From Sedimenticola hydrogenitrophicus (GTDB lineage Bacteria; Pseudomonadota; Gammaproteobacteria; Chromatiales; Chromatiaceae): DNA of 64,000 nucleotides. The position numbers were made by a program, and so were the translations under genes. Under the pieces are notes generated by a model. The model did no database searches, was not told the DNA's origin, and was given only the letters and a program-made list of their open reading frames with translations. Shown piece by piece: positions 10,423 through 19,489 of the stretch (position 1 is the first letter of the stretch; every line of letters begins with the position of its first letter). The stretch is taken from the NCBI RefSeq assembly GCF_025175675.1, contig NZ_JANIOA010000007.1:62001-126000 (forward strand). Direction: 5' to 3'.

Positions 10423-10538
10423 GGCTATTGTAAGCCAAGGGAGGAAATCCACAAGGGAATTTATCCCCTAACGTTGCGCGGGGCGAAAGAGGCTCAAGGT
10501 GGTGGACGGGACAGGATGGGCGCGGCGTGGTGGTCCAT

Positions 10539-11396
10539 TCAATTCATGGCGAAGCGGATCGGCACCCGAAACTCCCAGCGATCGCGCCCCAGTTGGGGCG
10601 GGATGGGGGCAAAGCGACCGAGATCCCGCACCGCGCGCGAGGCCGCCTGATCGAGAATGGTTTGGAACGAGCTGCTGCCGATTTCGATGCGCGAGATAGT
10701 GCCGTCCCTGAGCACGGTAAAGCGTACCAGAACCTCACCCTCGTAGCCCCTCTTCCGTGCCCGCAACGGGTAACGCTTGTGGCGCTCGATCGCCGCGACC
10801 AGGGCATCCATGTAGGCGCGTTCGATTTCCCGCAACGCCTCCGCGGATGGCGATGGCGACTTCGAGGTCTCATGCGGTTCCCGCCCGTTAACCGGCGCGG
10901 TGCTGGCCAGGCGCGGCGCGGGGGGCTCCACGGCGGGAGGGGGCTGCGGCAGCACGGGCTCCGTGGCCGGCGGTTGGGTACGCGATACCGGGGGTTCCTT
11001 GCGCGCTTTCGATACGGGTTCGGGCGGCCTCGCGACAGGTCGCACGGCCCTGTCGGGCGACCGGCTGGCCAGCACCGCCTGGGGTATCTTCACCGGCTCG
11101 GGTTCGACCCGGGAGACGTCCGGTGGCGGCGTGGCTCGGGAGACCACTTCCTCGGGCTGCGGCTGCGGCAGGGGTTCAAATGCGGCCGGGGCCGGCCCCG
11201 CCGGGGCGGGTTCAGGCCCCGCCGGGGTGGGTTCAGGCGCCGCCGGCTCCCGGTTTTCCGCGCGCACAAGGGCGACCCGCAGACTCTCGCCCGCCGCCGC
11301 GTCCGCGCGGTCGTGCGGGGTGAAGCCGCCGAGATAGAAAAAAATTGTTCCGTGGGCCAGCAGTGACAGGAACACGCTAGCTATGCGTATCGACAT
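10539..11396 (-). CDS. tonB: TonB-like energy transducer
   Basis: Inner-membrane protein of 285 residues that couples the proton motive force to outer-membrane receptors such as BtuB. The N-terminus MSIRIASVFLSLLAHGTIFFYLGG is a short cytoplasmic tip plus one membrane anchor. Residues about 50-180 are rich in proline with Glu/Ala/Arg, the periplasm-spanning spacer. The last 90 residues form a TonB C-terminal domain (RYPLRARKRGYEGEVLVRFT, then DGTISRIEI). ExbB and ExbD are not in the window. It lies directly upstream of the B12 riboswitch and btuB on the same strand, which suggests a dedicated TonB for B12. Confidence 0.9.
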   Translation of the reverse strand: MSIRIASVFLSLLAHGTIFFYLGGFTPHDRADAAAGESLRVALVRAENREPAAPEPTPAGPEPAPAGPAPAAFEPLPQPQPEEVVSRATPPPDVSRVEPEPVKIPQAVLASRSPDRAVRPVARPPEPVSKARKEPPVSRTQPPATEPVLPQPPPAVEPPAPRLASTAPVNGREPHETSKSPSPSAEALREIERAYMDALVAAIERHKRYPLRARKRGYEGEVLVRFTVLRDGTISRIEIGSSSFQTILDQAASRAVRDLGRFAPIPPQLGRDRWEFRVPIRFAMN

Positions 11397-11476
11397 CGGA
11401 CTCTTCGATTCAACCGGTTTTCAGATCCGGAACAGCGCCGCCCGCATCAGACCCGGGAGGTAAGTATTCCGATTGT

Positions 11477-11635
11477 AAGGCGATTGCCGGACATGAACAT
11501 CCTGGATTGCGTAGGATTTTCGTTTCCCTGCAAGGCGCCCCAGGCGAAGCATAGTCGGACTATGTGATGCCTGGAGCAACACCGCAGGGGGACGAAAAGA
11601 CCAGCAAGTCGGGATGTTCATTGACAGAAATCGCC
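11477..11635. repeat. P6-related element with terminal inverted repeats
   Basis: About 159 bp. The left end AGGCGATTGCCGGACATGAA and the right end, read in reverse complement, AGGCGATTTCTGTCAATGAA are imperfect terminal inverted repeats. Inside are ATAGTCGGACTATG and, on the minus strand, TTGCTGGTCTTTTCGTCC, which is also in the two P6 copies around infC. The right terminus supplies the last codons and stop of pabB. Confidence 0.75.
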
Positions 11636-13009
11636 TAACAGCTGCAACATCGCCTTCGCCTTGTGGAAGGTCTCCTGGTATTCGGTGTCGAGCTCAGAAT
11701 CCGCCACCAGGCCGCCACCCGCCCAGAAGCGCATCCTACCATCAATATGCACCAGGGTGCGTATGGCGATATTGCTGTCCATATTGCCGTCGAAACCGAT
11801 ATAGCCGATGGAACCGCAGTAGGCACCCCGGCGGTCCGGCTCCAGCTCCTCGATGATCTCCATCGCCCGTCGCTTCGGTGCACCGGTGATGGAGCCCCCC
11901 GGGAAGCAGCCCCGCAACAGATCCAGCGCATCCCGCCCCTCCGCCAGCCGGCTGTTGATGGTGGAGACCAGGTGGTGCACGGTGGCGTAACTCTCCAGGG
12001 CGAAGAGTTCGCTCACCTCGACACTCCCCAGGGCGCTGCTCTTGCTCAGGTCATTGCGCAGCAGATCCACGATCATCAGGTTTTCCGCCCGGTCCTTGTC
12101 GCTCTGCCGCAGACCTTGCCCCAGCTTCAGGTCCTCTGTCGGATTCACACCCCGCCCCACCGTGCCCTTGATTGGCCGGGTCTCCACGGCACCCGCCCTG
12201 AGCTGTAGAAAACGCTCCGGTGATGAACAGAGCAGTTGGGCCGCCGGGGTGTTGAGATAGGCGGAGAAGGGGGCCGGATTCAGCCGTCGCAACTGCCGGT
12301 AGGCCAGCCAGGGATCGCCCTGGGTGGTCACCGAGAAGCGCTGCGCCAGATTCACCTGATAGCAGTCCCCGGCCCGAATATAGCGCTGCACCCGGTGGAA
12401 GGCATCGGCATACTGCTGTCGGGTCATATTGGACTCGACTGCCCCGGTTACCCGGAAGGGGACCCGTGGCATGGCGGCCGGGAGGGTACTGAAACGCTCC
12501 GCCAGGTGTGACCAGCGGGCCGCCGTCCGCGGATCAAAGCCGCCGCCGACCAGGTGACTGCGCCGCGCCTGGTGGTCCACCACCAGGGCCCAGTCATAGA
12601 GCCCGATGGCCATCTCCGGCAGCCGATCCTCGTCCCCGGCGATCACCGGCAGCCGCTCCAGGGAGCGTCCCAGGTCATACGAGAAATAACCCAGCGCCCC
12701 GCCGGAAAAAGGCAGTGAATCCCGGCTGTCGATTCGGTATTGCCGCAGCAGCGACTGCAACAGACGCAGTGGATCTTCCCGGGAGATGGTCACGGCACCG
12801 TCCGCCGAGCTGATCCTCGTCTCTCCGTCCCGGGTAACCAGTGTCAGCATCGGGTCGCCGGCGATCAGGTCATACCGGCCATGGGGCAGGCGTTGACCGC
12901 CGCTGTCCAGGAACACCGCCCAGGGCTGCCCGGCAAGCGGCTCAAACAGCCGGCTGGTCTCCTTGATGTAGGGGAGTTCCCGCAACAGTGTTGGCGTCTG
13001 GCTCGTCAT
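11618..13009 (-). CDS. pabB: Aminodeoxychorismate synthase component I
   Basis: Aminates chorismate to 4-amino-4-deoxychorismate for folate synthesis, using ammonia from PabA (not in the window). At 463 residues it has the standard length. The chorismate-binding enzyme domain fills the C-terminal two thirds: PIKGTVGRG at 279-287, where Lys281 is the PabB-type lysine that distinguishes it from anthranilate synthase, then GSITGAPKRRAMEIIEELEP from 372 and GSIGYIGFDG. The last codons (GDFCQ and the stop) are encoded inside the terminal repeat of the element at 11477-11635, so the natural C-terminus may have been altered by insertion. A single gene on the minus strand. Confidence 0.95.
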   Translation of the reverse strand: MTSQTPTLLRELPYIKETSRLFEPLAGQPWAVFLDSGGQRLPHGRYDLIAGDPMLTLVTRDGETRISSADGAVTISREDPLRLLQSLLRQYRIDSRDSLPFSGGALGYFSYDLGRSLERLPVIAGDEDRLPEMAIGLYDWALVVDHQARRSHLVGGGFDPRTAARWSHLAERFSTLPAAMPRVPFRVTGAVESNMTRQQYADAFHRVQRYIRAGDCYQVNLAQRFSVTTQGDPWLAYRQLRRLNPAPFSAYLNTPAAQLLCSSPERFLQLRAGAVETRPIKGTVGRGVNPTEDLKLGQGLRQSDKDRAENLMIVDLLRNDLSKSSALGSVEVSELFALESYATVHHLVSTINSRLAEGRDALDLLRGCFPGGSITGAPKRRAMEIIEELEPDRRGAYCGSIGYIGFDGNMDSNIAIRTLVHIDGRMRFWAGGGLVADSELDTEYQETFHKAKAMLQLLGDFCQ

Positions 13010-13191
13010 CGGGGTGGGATCGATATCTGAAAACGGTGTCGTGGATTCGGGCCGGGCAGTATAGCACTTGCCGCTACAGGCGCCGTCCGTGGATCAAACC
13101 TAAAAACCCCATTTGAACCGCTAAGTACGCAAAGAACACGAAGGAAAACACTGACTTGTATTCTCCCGTTCATTCACCTGCCGGGTTGGGC

Positions 13192-13276
13192 TGGAGGAGT
13201 GGTGCAGGAGGAGTGGTACAGGGATGTACCGCTTACGGAGCCGAGGATGCAATGCACTGTTTACGGACCTAAGGAC
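13192..13276 (-). repeat. P5 element (about 85 bp) nested in a CGCAAAG-type palindrome
   Basis: Read on the minus strand it gives AGGTCCGTAAAC, TGCATTGCATCCTCGGCTCC, GTACATCCCTGTACCACTCC and a second CACTCCTCC. It is nearly the same as the copy at 40953-41040, in opposite orientation. Shorter P5 copies occur at 27120-27204, 37761-37806 and 56962-56997. Confidence 0.85.
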
Positions 13277-13390
13277 GGAAATGAAGGTAACCCATTGCAT
13301 CGCTTTGCGCACTTTGCGTTCTTCGTGGTTGAATCAAGAAATTCAGGATAAACGGCCGCCCACGGATTGTCCCCTCAGGCATCCAGAATA

Positions 13391-13427
13391 GAAAAAGGGG
13401 GTGTCCTCACGGACACCCCCTTTTTTC
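13391..13427 (-). terminator. Intrinsic terminator after tRNA-Pro
   Basis: A ten-pair perfect stem (GGGGGTGTCC / GGACACCCCC) with loop GTGA on the minus strand, followed by CTTTTT. The opposite strand also has a T run, so it may act in both directions. Confidence 0.9.
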
Positions 13428-13430
13428 AAT

Positions 13431-13507
13431 TGGTCGGGCGGACAGGATTTGAACCTGCGACCACTTGTCCCCCAGACAAGCACGCTACCAGACTGCGCCA
13501 CCGCCCG
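13431..13507 (-). tRNA. tRNA-Pro (anticodon GGG)
   Basis: A 77-base cloverleaf with CCA encoded. Acceptor CGGGCGG pairs with CCGCCCG, the anticodon arm CTTGT-CTGGGGG-ACAAG gives anticodon GGG, and the T arm is GCAGG-TTCAAAT-CCTGT. It has its own consensus promoter at 13522-13550 and a terminator downstream. Confidence 0.97.
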
Positions 13508-13521
13508 AAAACTGAGCGCGC

Positions 13522-13550
13522 ATACTAGGCGGTATGCACCCCATTGTCAA
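13522..13550 (-). promoter_or_regulatory. Sigma-70 promoter of tRNA-Pro
   Basis: On the minus strand a perfect -35 TTGACA (13545-13550), a 17-base spacer and -10 TAGTAT (13522-13527), with a GC-rich discriminator just before the tRNA, as expected for stable RNA genes. Confidence 0.85.
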
Positions 13551-13572
13551 TGCCACCCTTAGCCGCTGAGGC

Positions 13573-13941
13573 TCAGCGCTTGAGTATCTGCAACACCTCT
13601 TCCAGCTCGGTCCGCAGTTGCCGGGCGATCTGGTGGCTCTGATCCTGATCGTCCTTGGCGCCCTCGCCGGAGAGCTGCTGCCGCGCCCCGCCGATGGTGA
13701 AACCCTGATCATAGAGCAGGCTGCGTATCTGGCGGATCATCAGTACATCATGGCGCTGGTAATAACGGCGGTTGCCCCGTCGCTTGATCGGCTTCAGCTG
13801 GGTAAACTCCTGCTCCCAGTATCGGAGCACATGGGGTTTGACGCCGCACAGCTCGCTCACTTCACCAATGGTGAAATAACGCTTGCCCGGTATCGCCGGC
13901 AGATCCGCAGTGTTACTGCTTGCTTCCAGCATAAGCTTCAA
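13573..13941 (-). CDS. MerR-family regulator downstream of ihfA
   Basis: A 122-residue DNA-binding protein. The winged-helix MerR domain is at about 20-90: [25 protein letters not shown], then [14 protein letters not shown] short charged coiled segment closes the protein ([14 protein letters not shown]), consistent with a dimer. No effector-binding cysteines are visible. Its start lies inside ihfA (overlap of 20-29 bases, depending on whether the ATG at 13941 or 13932 is used). A MerR-like gene directly after ihfA is common in gammaproteobacteria and has no well-established target that I know of. Confidence 0.9.
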   Translation of the reverse strand: MKLMLEASSNTADLPAIPGKRYFTIGEVSELCGVKPHVLRYWEQEFTQLKPIKRRGNRRYYQRHDVLMIRQIRSLLYDQGFTIGGARQQLSGEGAKDDQDQSHQIARQLRTELEEVLQILKR

Positions 13942-14212
13942 CCCTCGCCTTCAATTTTTGACCCGGGCGGAAAGTGACTACCCTACGTGCGGAGATGGGG
14001 ATCTCTTCGCCGGTTTTCGGGTTTCTCCCCGGCCGCTCCTTCTTTTCCCGCAGATCAAAGTTTCCGAACCCGGATAACTTGACCTGTCCACCCTCCTCCA
14101 GTGAGATGCGCACCTTCTCAAAAAACATTTCAACCATCTCCTTGGCCTCACGTTTGTTCAGGCCAAGCTCATCGAAAAGTTTTTCGGCAATATCCGCCTT
14201 GGTCAAAGCCAT
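13913..14212 (-). CDS. ihfA: Integration host factor subunit alpha
   Basis: A DNA-bending nucleoid protein that works as a heterodimer with IhfB (not in the window). At 99 residues it has the normal length. It begins [24 protein letters not shown] and contains [29 protein letters not shown], the beta arm with the conserved proline that kinks DNA, then [13 protein letters not shown]. It follows pheT after a four-base gap and is followed by an overlapping merR gene, the usual end of the thrS-pheT-ihfA cluster. Confidence 0.98.
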   Translation of the reverse strand: MALTKADIAEKLFDELGLNKREAKEMVEMFFEKVRISLEEGGQVKLSGFGNFDLREKKERPGRNPKTGEEIPISARRVVTFRPGQKLKARVEAYAGSKQ

Positions 14213-14216
14213 ATGT

Positions 14217-16595
14217 TCAGTCTCTCAATTGTGCGTTGTAGCGATCCGCCAGCGCAGCGATCACCCGCGCCATCACGCTTTCCACTTTTTCATCGGTAAG
14301 AGTGTGGGAACTTTCCTGTAAAATCAAGCCCAAAGCGAGACTTTTTCGTCCTGAGTCTACCTTCTCACCAGTATAGACATCAAAAAGCAGGATTTCTCTC
14401 AGAATTTCGGGCACTGTTTCGCGAATCGTCTCGCGGATCGCCTCGAATCCCACCTCACGGTCCACCACCACCGCGATGTCACGCCGGATGGAGGGGTACT
14501 TGGAGAGCGGGCTGAACGCAGGCAAGCGCCCCTCCAGGAGTCCGTTGACCCCGATCTCGAACAGATAGACCCCTGAGGTCAAATCCAGTTTCCGCTCCAG
14601 CTCCGGGTGCAGCTTGCCGATCCAGCCGACGGCGGCGCCGTCCCGGAAGATCTCCGCACTCTGCCCCGGATGCAGGGCACCGTGTGTGGCCGCCTGGAAC
14701 CGGAACTCCCCGGGACAGCCGGTCAGCGCGAACAGCGCCTCCAGGTCCGCCTTGACGTCGAAGAAGTCGACCGCCCGCGCCGGGGCGCCCCACCCCTCGG
14801 GCTCCGCGTTGCCTGATAGCAGGCCTGCTATCATTAATTCCTGTTTAATTTCATAATCTTGCTTAATAAACCTAAGACCTGACTCGAATATTCTGACACG
14901 CGCCTGTTGACGCGACTGATTGTACATCGCCGTCTGCAGCAACCCCGCCCAGAGGGTGGTGCGCATGATCGACATATCCGATGAGATCGGGTTGGCCAGG
15001 ACCACCGAGTCGTGGCCGAAGTCGATCAGATCGTGCATCTCCTGGCTGATGAAGCTGTAGGTGATCGCCTCCTGGTAATCCCGGTCCACCAGCAGCTGTT
15101 TGGCCCGTTGCAGATTGAAGGTCACCTCGGGTTCGGCCCGCATCACCGTGGCCGCGGCACTGCGGCGGGTAGGAATCCGGGTATAACCGTAGATCCGCCC
15201 CACCTCTTCGATCAGGTCCTCCTCGATACTGATATCGAAGCGACAGCTGGGCGCCACCACCTTCCAGCCCTGTGCGACCGGCTCGACGCGCATCTCCAGG
15301 CGAGTCAGGATGTCGGCAATGGTCTCGTCGCCGATCTCCAACCCCAGCACCCGGGTAACCCGATCGTGGCGCAGCAGGATCTCCGGGCGTGGCTCGATAT
15401 GGGCCTCCGCGGCGGCCTCCACCACGGGTCCGGGTTCGCCGCCGGTGATGGCCAGCAGCAGCTGGGTGGCGCGCTCGATGGCGCGCCGTTGCAGCTGGGG
15501 ATCGACCCCGCGCTCGAAGCGGTGCGACGAGTCGGTATGCAGGCCGTAGCTGCGCGCCTTGCCGGTAATGATGGTGGGGCTGAAGAAGGCGCTCTCCAGC
15601 AGGATATCCCGGCTCTCCTGCGTCACGCCCGAGTGCTCCCCGCCCATGATCCCGGCGATGGCCACCGGCTTGACCCGGTCGGCAATCACCAGGGTATCAC
15701 TGCGCAGGGTGATCTCCTGGCCGTCCAGCAGCACCAGCGGCTCGCCCTCCTCCGCCATACGCACATGGATCCCGCCTTCAAGCTTGGCCAGATCGAAGCC
15801 GTGCATCGGCTGACCCAGCTCCAGCATTACGTAGTTGGTCACGTCGACCACCGGACTGATCGGGCGCAGGTCACTGCGGCGCAGTCGCTCCCGCAGCCAC
15901 AGCGGGGTGTGTGCCGCCGGATCGATATTTCGGATCACACGGCACAGATAACGGGGACAGCCCTCGGGGGCTTCCAGGGAGACCGGGAAGCGCTCCTCAT
16001 TGACCGTCGGCACCGGCTCCATGGCCGGCGGGGTAACCGGAGTGCGGTTGATCACCCCCACCTCCCGGGCGATACCGGCGAGCCCGAGACAGTCCCCCCG
16101 GTCCGGGGTCAGATCCACGTCGATCGCCTGGTCATCCAGGGCCAGGTAGGCCCGGAAATCCTCGCCGACCGGGGCGTCCACCGCCAGTGGCAGTATGCCG
16201 TCGGAAGCGGTGGCCAGACCCAGCTCCGCCGCGGAACAGATCATGCCCTGCGACTCCACCCCGCGCAGCTTGGCGCGTTTGATCTTGAAATCGCCCGGCA
16301 ACACCGCACCGATCACCGCCACCGGGACCTTGAGGCCCGCCGCCACATTGGCGGCACCACAGACGATCTGCAACGGCTCGGCCGCCCCCACACTCACCGT
16401 ACAGAGGCTAAGTTTGTCGGCGTTGGGATGCGGCTCGCGAGTCAGCACCTCTCCCACCAGAACCCCCGCAAACTCGCCGGCGACCGGCGTAACCGAATCC
16501 ACCTCCAGACCCGCCATGCTGAGCTGATCCGCCAGTTCAGTGGTCGTCACCGCTGGGTTCACCCACTCACGCAACCAGGCTTCACTGAATTTCAT
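14217..16595 (-). CDS. pheT: Phenylalanyl-tRNA synthetase beta subunit
   Basis: The beta chain of the (alpha-beta)2 enzyme that charges tRNA-Phe; 792 residues, full length. It begins [16 protein letters not shown]. Order: N-terminal tRNA-binding OB domain ([16 protein letters not shown]), the B3/B4 editing region, B5 domain, a catalytically inactive synthetase-like core, and the C-terminal ferredoxin-fold anticodon-binding domain ([21 protein letters not shown] and the final 90 residues). The gap of 98 bases to pheS is short enough for co-transcription. Confidence 0.98.
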   Translation of the reverse strand: MKFSEAWLREWVNPAVTTTELADQLSMAGLEVDSVTPVAGEFAGVLVGEVLTREPHPNADKLSLCTVSVGAAEPLQIVCGAANVAAGLKVPVAVIGAVLPGDFKIKRAKLRGVESQGMICSAAELGLATASDGILPLAVDAPVGEDFRAYLALDDQAIDVDLTPDRGDCLGLAGIAREVGVINRTPVTPPAMEPVPTVNEERFPVSLEAPEGCPRYLCRVIRNIDPAAHTPLWLRERLRRSDLRPISPVVDVTNYVMLELGQPMHGFDLAKLEGGIHVRMAEEGEPLVLLDGQEITLRSDTLVIADRVKPVAIAGIMGGEHSGVTQESRDILLESAFFSPTIITGKARSYGLHTDSSHRFERGVDPQLQRRAIERATQLLLAITGGEPGPVVEAAAEAHIEPRPEILLRHDRVTRVLGLEIGDETIADILTRLEMRVEPVAQGWKVVAPSCRFDISIEEDLIEEVGRIYGYTRIPTRRSAAATVMRAEPEVTFNLQRAKQLLVDRDYQEAITYSFISQEMHDLIDFGHDSVVLANPISSDMSIMRTTLWAGLLQTAMYNQSRQQARVRIFESGLRFIKQDYEIKQELMIAGLLSGNAEPEGWGAPARAVDFFDVKADLEALFALTGCPGEFRFQAATHGALHPGQSAEIFRDGAAVGWIGKLHPELERKLDLTSGVYLFEIGVNGLLEGRLPAFSPLSKYPSIRRDIAVVVDREVGFEAIRETIRETVPEILREILLFDVYTGEKVDSGRKSLALGLILQESSHTLTDEKVESVMARVIAALADRYNAQLRD

Positions 16596-16693
16596 AATCT
16601 CGTATCCAATCCTGTTAGGGTGCTGCCGATTGATAATCAGGGCGCACCGAAAATCGTGTTATACCTACCGGCCCTGAAACAGTCGGCGGATGA

Positions 16694-17746
<1,053 letters not shown>

Positions 17747-17771
17747 TCAGTGCCAGGACTTAACACTGCAC

Positions 17772-17810
17772 ACAAAACAAAAGGGGAAAGACCAAAAGGC
17801 CTTTCCCCTG
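17772..17810 (-). terminator. Terminator or attenuator between rplT and pheS
   Basis: On the minus strand, AGGGGAAAGGCC-TTTT-GGTCTTTCCCCT forms a long stem, followed by TTTGTTTTG. In E. coli an attenuator with a Phe-rich leader peptide lies at this place. Here no convincing Phe-rich leader is visible, so simple partial termination is also possible. Confidence 0.8.
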
Positions 17811-17858
17811 TCGTTGTCACACGCATGCGCCGGAATTCCCGGCCGCAATGACAAGCTA

Positions 17859-18218
17859 TCAGCTGGAGAGACTGGCCTTGGCCTGTTCTGCCAGGGCGCT
17901 AAACGCCGGCTTGTCAAAAATGGCCAGGTCGGCCAGCAGCTTGCGGTCGATCTCCACGCCCGCCTTCTTCAGCCCATTGATCATGCGGCTGTAGGAGAGC
18001 CCATTGGTGCGGGCTCCGGCGTTGATACGGGCAATCCAGAGCGCACGAAACACCCGTTTCTTCTGGCGGCGGTCACGGTAGGCATACTGGCCGGCCTTGA
18101 TGACCGCCTGTTTGGCTACGCGGTAGACCTTTCTGCGGGCACCATAATAACCTTTGGCCGCTTTAAGCACTTTTTTGTGTCGGGCGTGTGCTTGTACACC
18201 ACGTTTTACGCGAGGCAT
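17859..18218 (-). CDS. rplT: 50S ribosomal protein L20
   Basis: Large-subunit assembly protein of 119 residues, very basic, full length. It opens [29 protein letters not shown], the extended rRNA-binding tail, then a helical globular domain with [20 protein letters not shown]. It follows rpmI after 21 bases. In E. coli L20 represses rpmI-rplT by binding mRNA between infC and rpmI; here that interval is largely occupied by a P6 repeat. Confidence 0.98.
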   Translation of the reverse strand: MPRVKRGVQAHARHKKVLKAAKGYYGARRKVYRVAKQAVIKAGQYAYRDRRQKKRVFRALWIARINAGARTNGLSYSRMINGLKKAGVEIDRKLLADLAIFDKPAFSALAEQAKASLSS

Positions 18219-18239
18219 CTGTTCAGTCTCCTATCGGGA

Positions 18240-18437
18240 TTAAGCGTACGGAATCATACGACGGGCTACGGCCACGTCGGCTTTGTGCAGCTGTGCGGGA
18301 CAACGCAGCTGACGCTTACGCTTGGTGCTCTTTTTCGTCAGGATGTGACGACGGTGGGACTGACCACGCTTGATGGTGCCGGTACCGGTTACCTTGAACC
18401 GTTTGGCGGCGCCTCGATTTGTCTTGATCTTTGGCAT
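18240..18437 (-). CDS. rpmI: 50S ribosomal protein L35
   Basis: A 65-residue, very basic large-subunit protein. The start at 18437 gives the family's normal N-terminus [20 protein letters not shown]; three extra upstream codons (MQV) are possible but not conserved. It is separated from infC by 283 bases, mostly repeat DNA. Confidence 0.97.
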   Translation of the reverse strand: MPKIKTNRGAAKRFKVTGTGTIKRGQSHRRHILTKKSTKRKRQLRCPAQLHKADVAVARRMIPYA

Positions 18438-18542
18438 TACCTGCAACTCCGCTATTTAATCCGCGAACCGGGGTCGACATTCCGGACCTTGCGGGCCCGC
18501 CATGACAACCAATCTCGCTCCTTGGATCTTGATTTTAAGATA

Positions 18543-18720
18543 TCCAGGGCCAGTCAATAAATAACTACAACGTCTTGCTGGTCTTTTCGTCCGCCTTCGG
18601 CGTTACGGCAAGACTTACATAGAACGACTATGCGCGCCTTGCCGTGCCTTGAAGGCAAACGGCCACTTCAATAAAATCTGTGGCCGACGCAATACATAGC
18701 AGTTATTTCTTTCCGGGCCC
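18543..18720 (-). repeat. P6 element, copy 1 (178 bp), between infC and rpmI
   Basis: Begins directly after the infC stop codon. Its central 60 bases (18601-18660) differ from copy 2 (19321-19380) at a single position. The ends are imperfect inverted repeats (AGGGCCAGTCAATAAATAAC and, on the other strand, GGGCCCGGAAAGAAATAACT). The inner part folds as CTTGCCGTGCCTTGAAGGCAAAC-type hairpins around ATAGAACGACTATG. Confidence 0.88.
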
Positions 18721-19239
18721 TCACTTTTTGGGACGCAGAACCATCACCATCTGCCGGCCTTCCATCTGTGGCTGCTGCTCGACTTCACCGTACTCAGACA
18801 GATCCGCCTCAACACGTTGCAACAACCCCAGACCGAGTTCCCGATGGGCATGTTCACGACCGCGGAACCGCATGGTTACCTTGGTCTTGTCCCCGTCACT
18901 CAGGAAACGTATCAGGTTGCGTAGTTTGACCTGATAATCCCCCTCACCAGTCCCTGGCCTGAATTTGATCTCCTTTACCTGCGCCTGCTTCTGTTTCTTC
19001 TTCGCGGCGGACTTCTGCTTCTTCGCCTCGAAGACAAACTTGCCGTAATCCATTACACGGCATACCGGTGGCTCCGCATTGGGCTGAATCTCGACCAGAT
19101 CCTGATTACTCTCGGCCGCGACAGACATCGCCTCCTCGATTGTGACAATGCCGATTTGTTCGCCATCGGCGCCGATCAGGCGGACTTCACGGACATCGAT
19201 CTCATCGTTCATCCGGTTTCTTTTTGGTGCAGCGATAAT
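18721..19239 (-). CDS. infC: Translation initiation factor IF-3 (AUU start)
   Basis: IF-3 binds the 30S subunit and checks start codons. The first ATG (19212) would give [10 protein letters not shown], but the frame continues upstream through CGG AAC AGA AAA CCA GCA GCT ATC ATT to an in-frame TGA. This encodes IIAAPKRNR before MNDEI, the normal IF-3 N-terminus. The start is therefore ATT at 19239 (or ATC at 19236), with GGAGG six bases before the ATT; the product has about 172 residues. An AUU start is the known basis of IF-3 autoregulation in E. coli. The N-domain, the lysine-rich linker ([20 protein letters not shown]) and the C-domain are all present. Confidence 0.96.
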   Translation of the reverse strand: MIAAPKRNRMNDEIDVREVRLIGADGEQIGIVTIEEAMSVAAESNQDLVEIQPNAEPPVCRVMDYGKFVFEAKKQKSAAKKKQKQAQVKEIKFRPGTGEGDYQVKLRNLIRFLSDGDKTKVTMRFRGREHAHRELGLGLLQRVEADLSEYGEVEQQPQMEGRQMVMVLRPKK

Positions 19240-19250
19240 TCAGTTCCTCC
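19237..19250 (-). promoter_or_regulatory. infC Shine-Dalgarno and non-canonical AUU start codon
   Basis: On the minus strand GGAGGA (19245-19250) precedes ATT (19237-19239). The in-frame TGA lies directly before the ATT, so no upstream ATG or GTG can serve. Low AUU use when IF-3 is abundant gives negative feedback, as known in E. coli. Confidence 0.88.
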
Positions 19251-19262
19251 ACAGAACCAAAG

Positions 19263-19440
19263 CTTAGGGCCTATCAATCAATAACTATCACATCTTGCTG
19301 GTCTTTTCGTCCGCCTTCGGCGTTACGGCAAGACTTACATAGAACAACTATGCGCGCCTTGCCGTGCCTTGAAGGCAAACGGCCGCTTCAATAAAATCTG
19401 TGGCCGGCGTAATCTGTGACAGTTATCTCTTTCCAGGCCC
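19263..19440 (-). repeat. P6 element, copy 2 (178 bp), between thrS and infC
   Basis: Same length and orientation as copy 1, offset exactly 720 bases. The ends diverge more than the core. It lies between the thrS terminator and the infC ribosome-binding site, so any infC promoter must be in or beside it. No strong -35/-10 pair was found. Confidence 0.88.
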
Positions 19441-19447
19441 TTACCAA

Positions 19448-19480
19448 TACAAAAAGCACCGATAACCGGTGCTTTCAACT
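19448..19480 (-). terminator. Intrinsic terminator after thrS
   Basis: On the minus strand AAAGCACCGG-TTAT-CGGTGCTTTTTGT: a stem of AGCACCG with CGGTGCT and a T run. It separates thrS from infC, so the two are at least partly independent units. Confidence 0.85.
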
Positions 19481-19489
19481 GGTAAGCCT

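Larger units (their letters stand above)
13010..13430. other. Intergenic stretch: nested palindromic repeats and a terminator
   Basis: No gene. Outer arms of the CGCAAAG type lie at about 13114-13150 and 13300-13337 (AAGTACGCAAAGAACACGAA against TTTGCGTTCTTCGTGGTT). A P5 element (13192-13276) sits between them. The tRNA-Pro terminator is at 13391-13427. Confidence 0.75.
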
